A stretch of DNA of 39,312 nucleotides from Pedobacter sp. HMWF019 (GCF_003061025.1 NZ_QAIL01000083.1:29275-68586); one strand, 5' to 3'; counted from the stretch's first letter, positions 8,542 to 16,690 are shown. Notes: generated by a model from the letters alone, not told the origin. Numbers and translations are program-made.

Positions 8542-8905
8542 ATATACTCCGACTGTTGATTTTTAATACTACAATTTAAAAGGCAAATTGGTTTGTGTAG
8601 AGGTGAATTGATCGAAAAATTCTGTACAGCTGCTTCAAGACTAACGATATCAGGCGGCTGAAGAAGCCGCAGATCTCTGAGGTCTTTCCGCAGCGTACGA
8701 GAATTTTTCGTAGCAAATTGCTGAGGAGGGAGGTGATCCGGGTAGGATGCCGATGATGTTATGTCTTGGTTTGTATTCCGGACCGAGTTAATAATCTATT
8801 GAAGTCATTCCAAACAAATAGGATTAGCGTATTGTTAGATTAAACTGTAATAACCAGAAACTCACACCATTTTTATATATTTAGAAAACGTTAATCAATT
8901 ATAGA
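8542..8905. other. Gene-free intergenic region with a structured element
   Basis: No plausible gene is visible. The middle holds the folded element described separately (about 8605-8770). The last part before the acetyltransferase contains TATATTTA near 8874-8882, a near match to the TAnnTTTG -7 box, but I see no convincing TTTG partner. Confidence 0.6.
8613..8712. repeat. Nested inverted repeats (structured RNA or intergenic palindromic element)
   Basis: An outer inverted repeat pairs CGAAAAATTCTGTAC (8613-8627) with GTACGAGAATTTTTCG (8695-8710), complementary apart from one extra base. Inside are GCGGCT/AGCCGC (8654-8659 with 8665-8670, 5-base loop) and AGATCT/AGGTCT (8671-8676 with 8680-8685, one G-U pair). 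A competing local hairpin pairs TACGA (8696-8700) with TCGTA (8708-8712), and GCTGCTTCA (8629-8637) could pair with TGAAGAAGC (8659-8667) at 8 of 9 positions. The density of pairings suggests a small RNA, a mobile palindromic repeat, or a remnant of one. There is no terminator-like T run. Confidence 0.55.
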
Positions 8906-9352
8906 ATGAGCTCCAAAGAATACAAAAGCTTGAATTTCAGACAGGCAGATCCTGAAGATTCAGAAGCCGTTTATGGTTTTATTTGCAAGCTGGAACAAAA
9001 GAAAATGGATTATGAAACCTTTAAGTCCCGTTTCAGAGAACAGGTAATGTCGCCCTCTATACTGTTGGTCCTTGCAGAAAATGAAGGCGTACCCCTTGGT
9101 TTCCTGAGTTGTCATAACCAAAATTTGCTGCACCACGATGGTGAAATCTATGAGATTGTGGAATTTGTAGTAGAAGAAGAAAGCCGGGGGAAGGGTGTTG
9201 GAAAGAAGATGATGGAATATCTGGAAGCGCAATTAAAAGACTATGAACTGATTGAAGTAGCTTCCAATAATTCCAGGGATGGGGCTCATCGGTTTTACGA
9301 GCAATGTGGCTTTAAACAAAGCCATTATAAATTTACAAAAAGTAAAAAATAA
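8906..9352 (+). CDS. GNAT N-acetyltransferase, PhnO-like
   Basis: A 148-residue GNAT-fold acetyltransferase. The acetyl-CoA binding motif A is RGKGVG at residues 94-99. The whole length follows the layout I know from E. coli PhnO: AVYGFICKLEQ near the start, LLHHDGEIYEIVEFVV in the middle, and DGAHRFYEQCGFKQSH followed by KFTKS at the end. Family knowledge: PhnO acetylates aminoalkylphosphonates and related amines; the substrate here is unproven, since no phosphonate genes lie nearby. Monocistronic: the stop codon lies within the left arm of a terminator. Start: ATG at 8906, conserved in position relative to the family. Confidence 0.82.
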   Translation: MSSKEYKSLNFRQADPEDSEAVYGFICKLEQKKMDYETFKSRFREQVMSPSILLVLAENEGVPLGFLSCHNQNLLHHDGEIYEIVEFVVEEESRGKGVGKKMMEYLEAQLKDYELIEVASNNSRDGAHRFYEQCGFKQSHYKFTKSKK

Positions 9353-9398
9353 AACGCCCCGATTATGATCTGACTTTTGATCATCGGGGCGTTTTATA
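9351..9398. terminator. Bidirectional intrinsic terminator
   Basis: A 13-base perfect stem, AAAACGCCCCGAT at 9351-9363 with its complement at 9383-9395, an inner GATC/GATC pairing, and terminal A and T runs on both sides. The acetyltransferase stop codon (9350-9352) overlaps the left arm. It serves both that gene and the convergent susD gene. Confidence 0.88.
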
Positions 9399-9419
9399 CT
9401 TTTATTTTCTTTTTACTGG

Positions 9420-10859
9420 TTATTTTACGTCAAACCAAAGTTTGGTGGTCAGTACATCTGTACCCTGGTGGGCTACAGCAGCTTTATAATTTGCACCATT
9501 CAGTGATTGTTCCGTACCTGGATAAATGAATCTGACTGGGAGCTGCCCGTTCAGGGTACCTGCAACTGCAGGATTTAGAACGGGATAATCCAGACGTCTC
9601 CATTCTGCGAATGCTTCCAATCCCTGACCAAATAAAGCAATCCACTTTTGATTCCCGATAGACTTTCTGAAATCAGAAGCATCATACTGAACTGCTGCTG
9701 ATTGAGTGTAAGTGGATATGTCTCCTTCAGCAATAGAATATTGTCTTAAAGATTCCGTAACGGCCTGTTTGTACAAAGCCGCAGCGTCTTCAGTGGTAAA
9801 CCCTCTTGCCGCAGCCTCTGCCCGGTCAAACAATACCTCTGCGTAGCTGATGATGACTGCGGGTGCCGTAGGGGCAAGGAAATAGGCGCCGGGTTTAGAG
9901 GTTTTGGTTAGGCCAAGGTTTGCTGCATCACCCGTGAGTAAACCATTTGCCACGCCGACATAGGTTAGCGCTGTTGCATCTTTTGTCGGGCTGGAGAAAA
10001 CAGGAAGACGTGGATCATTTAAGCTTCTCAGTCTGTCTACAATGGTTTTACTGATTCGGTAGTCATCCCGGGTATCAAACAAATTGCTGATGGGGTTTTG
10101 GTTAGGGGAAGAAGAGTACACCAGGCGTGCTGTTTCAGCTTGCGTACTGATGTAACCTGTGCCCTCTGCCGCAATCTCTGCCAGGACGGTTTTGGAGATT
10201 TCAGGTTCCCTGTCGGCAATGCGCAACGCGATACGAAGGCGGAGTGAATTTGCAAATTTTTTCCAGCCACTGATGGATCCACTATACAGGATGTCGCCTG
10301 CAATAGCTTTACCATTTACATTTAAATCCAGCTGGGCAGATTTCAGATCATTCAGAATCCCTAAGTAGACATTTCTTTGTGTGTCATATACAGGGTTGAT
10401 ATAGTCGTTGATCTGTATGGCCTGGCTGTAAGGAATATCACCATAGGCATCGGTTAAAAGGGAAAAGATCCAGGATCTTAATACTTTGGCCACCCCTCGG
10501 TAATTCGTGTTACCTTGTGCATCGGCAATACTGATCACTTTGTTTAAATTGGTAATGCCTTTTGTATAGCCATTGTTCCAAAGCTCTTGCAGATCATTAT
10601 TGGTAAAGATATAACGATCGGGATCTGTATATTGAATCTTTGCCCAATGCTGGATAAACAGTAAGCTGGAATTCATGTTATTGGTGGTTCCCCAATAGGT
10701 ATCGGCGGTGTTTTTGATGGCGCCTGTCAACAGGTAATCCGGCTGTGGGTTTTCTGCTTCGTTAGGGTTTTTATTAATATTGGCCAGTTGTTCTTTGCAG
10801 GAACCAAGAGAAAGTGCAAGGATTGCAGAAAATGCGATGGTTATGGATTTGAATTTCAT
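9420..10859 (-). CDS. SusD/RagB-type nutrient-binding outer-membrane lipoprotein
   Basis: A 479-residue lipoprotein: the N-terminal MKFKSITIAFSAILALSLGSC has a lipobox with acylated Cys about residue 21. The mature part shows the SusD fold signals, such as NKNPNEAENPQPDYLLTGAI, the TPR-like DAYGDIPYSQA stretch and a C-terminal EAFAEWRRLDYP block, matching the SusD-like_2 group. Family knowledge: SusD proteins cap a SusC transporter and capture ligand at the cell surface. It lies 5 bases downstream of the susC stop, so the two form an operon. That operon is controlled by an upstream SAM riboswitch, so the ligand is more likely sulfur- or methionine-related than a glycan; this is inference. Confidence 0.9.
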   Translation of the reverse strand: MKFKSITIAFSAILALSLGSCKEQLANINKNPNEAENPQPDYLLTGAIKNTADTYWGTTNNMNSSLLFIQHWAKIQYTDPDRYIFTNNDLQELWNNGYTKGITNLNKVISIADAQGNTNYRGVAKVLRSWIFSLLTDAYGDIPYSQAIQINDYINPVYDTQRNVYLGILNDLKSAQLDLNVNGKAIAGDILYSGSISGWKKFANSLRLRIALRIADREPEISKTVLAEIAAEGTGYISTQAETARLVYSSSPNQNPISNLFDTRDDYRISKTIVDRLRSLNDPRLPVFSSPTKDATALTYVGVANGLLTGDAANLGLTKTSKPGAYFLAPTAPAVIISYAEVLFDRAEAAARGFTTEDAAALYKQAVTESLRQYSIAEGDISTYTQSAAVQYDASDFRKSIGNQKWIALFGQGLEAFAEWRRLDYPVLNPAVAGTLNGQLPVRFIYPGTEQSLNGANYKAAVAHQGTDVLTTKLWFDVK

Positions 10860-10864
10860 GTTCG

Positions 10865-13800
10865 TTAGAATTTAAGGTTAAGGTTAAAACCAAAGCTCCT
10901 TGTGGTAGGAAGGGTTAAATCTTCCAGTCCTTGAGCGTTTCCGGTATTGAAAGCGGTTTCAGGATCTATGTTGGGTACATTTTTGTGAATGATCCACAAG
11001 TTCCGGCCTACCAGGGAAACAGTTGCATTTTGAAATCCGATCTTTTGGGCCCATGAAGATGGAATGTTGTAACTCAATTTCACCTCGCGGAGTTTGATGT
11101 AAGAAGCATCATATACAAACTGTTCATCTACGTTGGTGATGCCTTTGTAATATTGCTGGGCAGGAATGATCCGGCTGTTTTTAGTGCCGTCGGCCAATAC
11201 ACCGTCAAAGATCATTCCGTCTGTATATACGATTTCTCCTGCTGGAGCTTTGCCGCCAACAGGCAGGCCTACGGCTACCGCAGAAGTGGCATTGCCAGGA
11301 AAATAATAAGTTAATCCACCGTTTTCTGTATTTCTGCCAGGAAGAGTGCTGGCCAACACGCCGGTGTATGTTCCAGTACGGTTGGTGTTTGAGTAGATTT
11401 TTCCGCCTATTCTGGCATCAATCAGGAAATTCAGGTTGAAGTTTTTATAAGTGAAACTGTTGGTCATACCGCCTAACCAGTTTGGCGTAAATTTGCCCAG
11501 GTAATGTTTGTTGGGGTCAATTACAGGCGTACCTGATGCGCTAACCAGAATTTGGCCGGCAGCGTTGCGCTGGTAGGTGGTTCCGAAAAGTGTACCATAG
11601 GGCTGGCCTACGGCAGCCAATACATCTACGGTTCTGTTGGTACCAATGGTGTAACTGCTGATGAGCCCTTGGCTATCCAGGATAAGTACTTTGCTCCGGT
11701 TCAATCCGTAGTTTAAATTGATGTCCCAGCTGAAATCTTTCTGTTTTACCGGTGTAAGACCTAGCTGAACCTCCAGACCTTTGTTGTTAATGCTTCCGCC
11801 ATTAATCAGCTTCTGGGTATAGCCTGTAGAGGAGCTCACCTTTACCTTCAGGATCTGGTTCACGCTGTTGGTGTTATAGGCACTTACATCTAATCTTAAA
11901 CGGTTGTCAAATAAGCCCAGTTCTACCCCCGCTTCTGTAGATTTGGTGATCTCGGGAAGAAGGTTCGGGTTCAGCTGAATGGCATTGGCTGCCTGTTGCG
12001 GGTTTCCGTTAAAAGGAGCAGTGAAGCTATAAGTATTGACCAGTTGATAGGGGTCTGTGGCTTTACCTACTTTAGACCAGCCGCTTCTGATTTTTGCAAA
12101 ACTTAAGATATTGCTTTTGATGTCAAAGGCTTCTGTTAAGACCAAACTGCCGTTTACAGAAGGGTAGAAATAAGACAGATTCTGTTTAGGTAAACTGGAA
12201 TCCCAGTCGTTCCGGGCGGTTACGTTAATAAAAGCATAATCGCGAAAGCCCAGCTGACCGGAGCCAAATAAACTGTAGGTTCTTCCTTTAATAAAGACGT
12301 TAGACGACACCAATGGGTCCCTGGAATTGCTTAAGGTATAAAGCCCGTTTACGGCCAGTTTGGTAGCCATTTGATCGTTTTGCTCCGTGGTCGCTGTTCT
12401 CACATTCGCCCCGCCGAGAATATTGAGAGAGAAATCACTGTTCAGTTTTTTATTGAATTCCAGGCGGCCTTCGGTATTGTTTTCATTGATGGCAAAGGCT
12501 TCTTCTTCATAAGAGCCAAAAGGAGTACCGTTGGTTCCGTAAGCCACTTTAATTTTTCTGCGGTCGTTATAATAGTCGTTTCCCGTTCTGAAATTGGCAG
12601 ATAAGGCACTGGTGATCTTGTAATTCAGCTCTGCATATCCTACAATACGGTCACGCTTTTGAGAAACGGTATTTTCATAAGCGATGAAATAAGGATTGCT
12701 GTAATAACTGTTGTTCCAGTTGAAATCGTTGCCGTTAGCATCTTTGTAATTTTTAAGCTGGCTCACGTCAACCTGACGTCCAAACCAGGTGAATTGAAGC
12801 ATCGGGCCCGTTGCGCGTTTACCCCCCGTAGCGGGTAAATTAGCCGCGTAGCTTTTGATGTAATTTGCTGAAGCATTTAAGGTTAGTTTTGGTGTGATCC
12901 GATAAGTGGTGTTCAGCAAAAAGGAATTTTTACTCTGAGAGGAGTTGGGAATAACACCACCCTGAGTAAGGTTGTTGTAAGAAAAACGAACATCCTGTTT
13001 CTCTCCGGAACCGGAAAGGGCAATACCATTATTTAGCGCATATCCGGTTTCAAAGAAATCTCTGACGTTGTTGGGATGCGCAATAAAGGGTATAGGAACA
13101 CCATTGGAATTGAATTGAGGAATAAGCCTTCCGTCAAGTGGTGGTCCCCAGCTTTCGTCTACGCCGTCGTTCAAGCCTCCGCCTTTTCCATCAACATAAC
13201 TGAATTTACCGTTGGTACCTTGCCCGAAAGCATTCTGGTAATTGGGCAGGGTGAGCAAATTGGAAATGGTGGTGTTGGAATTGATACTGATGCCTAAACC
13301 TTGCTGGCCGCGTCCTGTCTTGGTTTTGATCAGTATAACACCACCTGCTGCCCTTGAACCATATAAGGCAGCTGCATTAGGGCCTTTTAGTACACTGATG
13401 GATTCAATATCTTCGGAATTGATATCGGAAATTGGATTGGCGAAATCCCTGGAACTATTGGTTCCTGATTGTTGGTCATTGTTTACGGGTATTCCATCGA
13501 TTACAAATAAAGGCTGATTGTTGTTGGCGATGGAAGTTTCCCCGCGGATCACAATCCTGGCAGAACCCATGTCGCCCTGGCTGTTGGTGATTTGCACCCC
13601 GGCGACCTTTCCGGCCAGGGCATTGATCAGATTGGTTTCTTTGGCTGTTGAAATGTCTTTTGATTTGAGTTCCTGCACGGAATACCCAAGTGACTTTTTG
13701 GCTTTGCTGATGCCCAGCGCTGTTACCACGACTTCATTGAGTTCATTGGTAGAGGCATTTAGGACGATGTGAAGCTGGGTAGTACCCGAGGTGACCACGA

Positions 13801-14053
13801 CATCTTTTGTGGTATAGCCAATGTACGCGATCCGAAGTACATCTTTAATGTCTGCATGGATGCTGAACTTGCCGCTGGCATCGGTTACGGTACTGGCACT
13901 TTTGCCTTTAATAGTGACAGATACCCCTGGAATGGCCTGTCCGTCATTGCTGTCTGTTACCGTACCAGTCAATTGTATAGACTGTGCCTGTGTCGTCTGG
14001 AGGAAAAAAAAGGACATAAGAATCCCTATAAAAATTTTGTATATTTTTAGCAT
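10865..14053 (-). CDS. SusC/RagA TonB-linked outer-membrane transporter
   Basis: A 1062-residue TonB-dependent receptor. After the signal peptide (ending TTQAQS) comes a CarboxypepD_reg-like domain (residues ~27-110, GTVTDSNDGQAIPGVSVTIKG), a TonB-box-like NEVVVTALGI, the plug domain (SLGYSVQELKSKDI, then VFVIDGIPV and SVLKGPNAAALYGSRAAGGVI at ~175-245) and a large beta barrel ending in Phe (NLNLKF). Family knowledge: SusC-like proteins use TonB/ExbBD energy to import oligomers or other large ligands. Start: ATG at 14053, with the signal peptide immediately following. The transcript leader contains a SAM-I riboswitch and a short Met/Cys/His-rich ORF, so expression should rise when S-adenosylmethionine is low. 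Confidence 0.95.
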   Translation of the reverse strand: MLKIYKIFIGILMSFFFLQTTQAQSIQLTGTVTDSNDGQAIPGVSVTIKGKSASTVTDASGKFSIHADIKDVLRIAYIGYTTKDVVVTSGTTQLHIVLNASTNELNEVVVTALGISKAKKSLGYSVQELKSKDISTAKETNLINALAGKVAGVQITNSQGDMGSARIVIRGETSIANNNQPLFVIDGIPVNNDQQSGTNSSRDFANPISDINSEDIESISVLKGPNAAALYGSRAAGGVILIKTKTGRGQQGLGISINSNTTISNLLTLPNYQNAFGQGTNGKFSYVDGKGGGLNDGVDESWGPPLDGRLIPQFNSNGVPIPFIAHPNNVRDFFETGYALNNGIALSGSGEKQDVRFSYNNLTQGGVIPNSSQSKNSFLLNTTYRITPKLTLNASANYIKSYAANLPATGGKRATGPMLQFTWFGRQVDVSQLKNYKDANGNDFNWNNSYYSNPYFIAYENTVSQKRDRIVGYAELNYKITSALSANFRTGNDYYNDRRKIKVAYGTNGTPFGSYEEEAFAINENNTEGRLEFNKKLNSDFSLNILGGANVRTATTEQNDQMATKLAVNGLYTLSNSRDPLVSSNVFIKGRTYSLFGSGQLGFRDYAFINVTARNDWDSSLPKQNLSYFYPSVNGSLVLTEAFDIKSNILSFAKIRSGWSKVGKATDPYQLVNTYSFTAPFNGNPQQAANAIQLNPNLLPEITKSTEAGVELGLFDNRLRLDVSAYNTNSVNQILKVKVSSSTGYTQKLINGGSINNKGLEVQLGLTPVKQKDFSWDINLNYGLNRSKVLILDSQGLISSYTIGTNRTVDVLAAVGQPYGTLFGTTYQRNAAGQILVSASGTPVIDPNKHYLGKFTPNWLGGMTNSFTYKNFNLNFLIDARIGGKIYSNTNRTGTYTGVLASTLPGRNTENGGLTYYFPGNATSAVAVGLPVGGKAPAGEIVYTDGMIFDGVLADGTKNSRIIPAQQYYKGITNVDEQFVYDASYIKLREVKLSYNIPSSWAQKIGFQNATVSLVGRNLWIIHKNVPNIDPETAFNTGNAQGLEDLTLPTTRSFGFNLNLKF

Positions 14054-14097
14054 ATGGGTTAGATTAAAAGGTAATTAATAGCCTGCTGGTATTCTTT

Positions 14098-14208
14098 TTA
14101 GTGCATGCAACATGGATGGTGGAAAGCAGCACACATGGGATGCATGGTAGCAGAAGGACAGGAGTGAGGGTGTAGCGTCATTTTTTTCAGGCGTACTTGT
14201 TGTTTCAT
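14098..14208 (-). CDS. 36-codon Met/Cys/His-rich putative leader peptide
   Basis: The ORF starts at ATG 14208 and stops at TAA 14098, between the SAM riboswitch and susC. It encodes 36 residues: a basic start (MKQQVRLKKM) and then a region carrying HPHSC, MHPMC and a final HPCCMH. In total I count 5 Met, 4 Cys, 6 His and 4 Pro. This composition is far from chance and unlike a normal protein. Its place between a SAM sensor and the regulated transporter suggests a translated leader whose decoding senses Met or Cys supply, or a metal-binding micropeptide. I see no terminator between it and susC, so any control would be translational or through RNA refolding. Existence as a peptide is inferred from sequence only. 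Confidence 0.55.
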   Translation of the reverse strand: MKQQVRLKKMTLHPHSCPSATMHPMCAAFHHPCCMH

Positions 14209-14309
14209 TTTCTGTTGTTTAGGTGTTATATTCCCTAAGCTCCCGGCTCTGCAGAAATTGAAAGTTGTTGGCTTTTGCGGATAAGAAAATTTGCGGTGAA
14301 TTGCAGTAT

Positions 14310-14414
14310 CTTATCTTATTCGCTTGTTGCGAATTGGAATTAGCACCTTTTACCTGTATTGGGTAGAGGTTGCTAAGACATCACAGGGCCAGTCCCTCAG
14401 TCTTTCTGGATAAG
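14310..14414 (-). ncRNA. SAM-I (S-box) riboswitch upstream of susC
   Basis: On the minus strand, from 14414, P1 begins CTTATC and closes with GATAAG at 14315-14310. Between them are the hallmark S-box parts: CAGAAAGACTGAGGGACTGG with GCCC, TGATGTCTTAGCAACC closing P2 with its kink-turn, AAGGTGCTAATTCC closing P3, and a P4 hairpin TTCGC/GCGAA. This matches the SAM-I consensus closely in order and spacing. Family knowledge: SAM binding stabilises P1 and turns expression off. The 3' P1 arm can alternatively pair with a second CTTATC at 14285-14280, a possible switching element. It is ~260 bases upstream of the susC ATG. Confidence 0.93.
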
Positions 14415-14444
14415 TTAGGAAGCGTAAAGAACGATCTTCTGCTG

Positions 14445-14452
14445 CAAAGATA
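14445..14452 (-). promoter_or_regulatory. Probable -7 box of the susC-susD promoter
   Basis: TATCTTTG on the minus strand is an exact match to the Bacteroidota -7 consensus TAnnTTTG. Transcription would begin about 25 bases before the riboswitch. A clear TTTG -33 box at the usual distance is not visible, so confidence is moderate. Confidence 0.5.
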
Positions 14453-14497
14453 GAAATAATCTAGTAAACCTATAGGAATTACTTAAAAATATTTTTT

Positions 14498-15283
14498 TTA
14501 TACGGTTGGTGTCCTGCCTCCGTCTACCGGAATGCTGGTTCCATTGACATAAGACGCCGCGGGTGAGGCGAGGAAAGCCACTACATTGGCAATCTCTTCT
14601 GCTTCACCAAATCTCTTCATCGGGACGCTGCTGCGCATATTTTCCTCTACGATCTCTGTACTGGTGTGCTGGCTGGCGGCTGTTTGCTGTACCAGGCTTT
14701 GCAGGCGTGCGGTATTGGTGAGACCGGGTAAAACATTATTGACCGTAATGTTGTACTGGCCTACCTCATTGGATAATGATTTTGCCCAGGAAGCTACAGC
14801 TGCACGGATGGTATTGGAAACCCCCAGGTTGGCCAGAGGAGTCCTGACAGAGGTAGATACGATATTGATGATTCGCCCATATCCAGTTGTTTTCATTCCG
14901 GGCAATACGGCCTGGGCCAGAATCTGGTTGCAGATCAGGTGTTGCTGAAAGGCATTATTGAATGCCTCCGCAGTAGCTTCGGTAATAGGGCCTGCTTTGG
15001 GGCCACCGGTGTTGTTCACCAGTACCGTTACGGGATGGCGCGCGGTAATATCTTCAATTGCTTTTTTTACGTCCTCCTGTTTGGAAAAATCGGCAATTCT
15101 ATAGCTATGCTTTTGTTCATGTTTGGTTGAAAGTTTTTCTACTGCAGCTTTTAATGCTTCATCATTTCTTGCGACAAGGATGCAGGTGGCGCCAAGTGAG
15201 GCTAATGCCCTGGCACTGGCCAGTCCGATACCTTGTGTACTTCCGCAGACAACAGCGTATTGATGTGCTAAAGAAATATTCAT
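14498..15283 (-). CDS. SDR-family oxidoreductase lacking the canonical Tyr/Lys
   Basis: A 261-residue Rossmann-fold short-chain dehydrogenase. The cofactor motif is GSTQGIG (residues 14-20), followed by NNTGG at ~90-94 and a VNNVLPG block near 181-187; the end, VNGTSIPVDGG, is typical of FabG-like proteins. The catalytic stretch is INIVSTS...GVSNTIRAAV: Ser143 is present but the usual YxxxK is replaced by SxxxR (Ser156, Arg160). Family knowledge: an SDR subgroup with this substitution exists and its chemistry is unclear. The gene begins 2 bases after the DUF2255 stop, so the two are an operon. Substrate unknown. Confidence 0.82.
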   Translation of the reverse strand: MNISLAHQYAVVCGSTQGIGLASARALASLGATCILVARNDEALKAAVEKLSTKHEQKHSYRIADFSKQEDVKKAIEDITARHPVTVLVNNTGGPKAGPITEATAEAFNNAFQQHLICNQILAQAVLPGMKTTGYGRIINIVSTSVRTPLANLGVSNTIRAAVASWAKSLSNEVGQYNITVNNVLPGLTNTARLQSLVQQTAASQHTSTEIVEENMRSSVPMKRFGEAEEIANVVAFLASPAASYVNGTSIPVDGGRTPTV

Positions 15284-15285
15284 GT

Positions 15286-15672
15286 TTACAATTGGTTTAG
15301 TGGGATGAATTCCATCGTAAATTTAATATGTTCAGGTTCAATAATCCCTTTTGCGTAAAAAGAATTGTCACCTCCGGTGTCATATTTATCGAGATACGCC
15401 TGGTTAATGCTGTTGGTTAGTTCTTTCAGGTCTTCCGGCAGGACACCTCTTACAGCTACAATGGAAGCACCGGCCAGAATTGCACCTTCTGCTCCTTGCG
15501 AAAAGCTATGGAACCAGCTTCTTTCTGCAAAACCCCAGGATCTGGCAAATACCCTGTCCTGTACCACTACCATCCAGATGTTTAGAAAATTTTCCCGGGT
15601 ATTTCCTGCCTTTATGCCGGTTAGGTTATGTGTTTTAATATAATCCAGGAAGGAGGTCTTGAATTTTGCCAT
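15286..15672 (-). CDS. DUF2255 family protein
   Basis: A 128-residue soluble protein. The central block WMVVVQDRVFARSWGFAERSW and the late GGDNSFYAKGIIEPEHIKFTMEF resemble DUF2255 proteins, which are predicted small beta-rich proteins sometimes compared with FMN-binding split barrels and of unknown activity. There is no signal peptide or membrane segment. It is the first gene of a two-gene minus-strand operon with the SDR protein 2 bases downstream, implying a shared role, perhaps as a small accessory partner. Start: ATG at 15672. Confidence 0.72.
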   Translation of the reverse strand: MAKFKTSFLDYIKTHNLTGIKAGNTRENFLNIWMVVVQDRVFARSWGFAERSWFHSFSQGAEGAILAGASIVAVRGVLPEDLKELTNSINQAYLDKYDTGGDNSFYAKGIIEPEHIKFTMEFIPLNQL

Positions 15673-15722
15673 ATGAAGAGGTTTTTAAACTATAAAACTA
15701 AGCAATTCCCCTTGCAGATGGG

Positions 15723-15754
15723 TTTGCGAAAAGTAATTTTTAACCCTATCTTTC
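15723..15754 (+). promoter_or_regulatory. Promoter for pirin-lspA
   Basis: TTTG at 15723-15726 and TATCTTTC at 15747-15754 with a 20-base spacer match the Bacteroidota promoter pattern (one mismatch). Downstream, AAGGAG at 15767-15772 lies 6 bases before the pirin ATG, an unusually good Shine-Dalgarno for this phylum. Confidence 0.6.
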
Positions 15755-15778
15755 GTTATTCATAAGAAGGAGTAAAAC

Positions 15779-16690
15779 ATGTCTAATATCAGTATTATTA
15801 TAGAAGAAAGACCCGCAGATATCGGAAATTTTTTGGTGGGAAGATTGCTCCCATTCCGGGACAAAAGAATGGTTGGACCTTATATCTTTATTGATCATAT
15901 GGGGCCTGCAGCATTGAGTGACCATGAAAATATGGATGTTCCGCCGCATCCGCACATCGGACTGTCTACTTTAACTTATCTTTTTGAAGGAAGTATACGT
16001 CACCGGGACAGCCTGGGTACGGATATTGAAATTCATCCTGGTGCAGTAAACTGGATGACCGCGGGGAAAGGGATTGTACATTCAGAAAGGACACCTGAAT
16101 ATTTGCGTAATACCGATAAACATTTACATGGATTACAGATCTGGGTGGCTCTGCCTCTGGAGTTTGAAGAAATGGAGCCTTCTTTTCAGCATGTGGAAGC
16201 AAAGGATATTCCGCACTGGGAAAAGGATGGTGTTTCTTTCCGGCTAATTGCGGGAGAGATTTTCGGGCAACGTTCACCAGTAGCTACTTATAGTCCTCAG
16301 TTTTTTATCGAGATCAAAAGTACAGACCGGCAGGTACTGAATATTGGGGAAGAGCTTTTCGGAGAATCAGGCTTGTATATCCTGGAAGGCAGTGTGATCA
16401 GTGACGGACATGAGTTTATGCCTAAACAGTTATTAGTGGCTAAAGAAGCCAGACTCTGCGAATTTACGATGACAGAAAACACCACTATTTATATTTTTGG
16501 TGGTGAGCCATTTAAAGAAGAACGTTTTATTTACTGGAATTTTGTGGCCAGCAGCAGGGAAAAGATTGAAGAGGCTAAACAGAAATGGCTGGACCAGAGT
16601 TTTGAAAGGGTGCCCGGTGAAACAGATTTCGTACCTTTGCCTAAACAAAATTATAATCCGGCAAGTACGGCTAAAAAAGACGTTAAATGA
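15779..16690 (+). CDS. Pirin family protein
   Basis: A 303-residue bicupin of the pirin family. The N-terminal cupin has the metal-binding signature PPHPHIGLSTLTYLFEG, RHRDSLG, and AGKGIVHSE.TPE, supplying the His/His/His/Glu iron ligands. The second cupin (from ~residue 170, with LYILEGSVISDGHEF) is metal-free as in other pirins. Family knowledge: pirins are Fe-dependent; some act as quercetin dioxygenases, others as regulators, so the role here is open. The C-terminal part, FGGEPFKEERFIYWNFV, is conserved in long pirins. Start: ATG at 15779, backed by an AAGGAG Shine-Dalgarno. Its stop overlaps the lspA start (ATGA), so the genes are translationally coupled. Confidence 0.92.
   Translation: MSNISIIIEERPADIGNFLVGRLLPFRDKRMVGPYIFIDHMGPAALSDHENMDVPPHPHIGLSTLTYLFEGSIRHRDSLGTDIEIHPGAVNWMTAGKGIVHSERTPEYLRNTDKHLHGLQIWVALPLEFEEMEPSFQHVEAKDIPHWEKDGVSFRLIAGEIFGQRSPVATYSPQFFIEIKSTDRQVLNIGEELFGESGLYILEGSVISDGHEFMPKQLLVAKEARLCEFTMTENTTIYIFGGEPFKEERFIYWNFVASSREKIEEAKQKWLDQSFERVPGETDFVPLPKQNYNPASTAKKDVK

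Noticed and set aside
13242-14050. Several plus-strand ORFs of 84-93 codons opposite the susC start
   Set aside because: They lie inside a confident TonB-receptor frame and have no recognisable features; antisense shadows.
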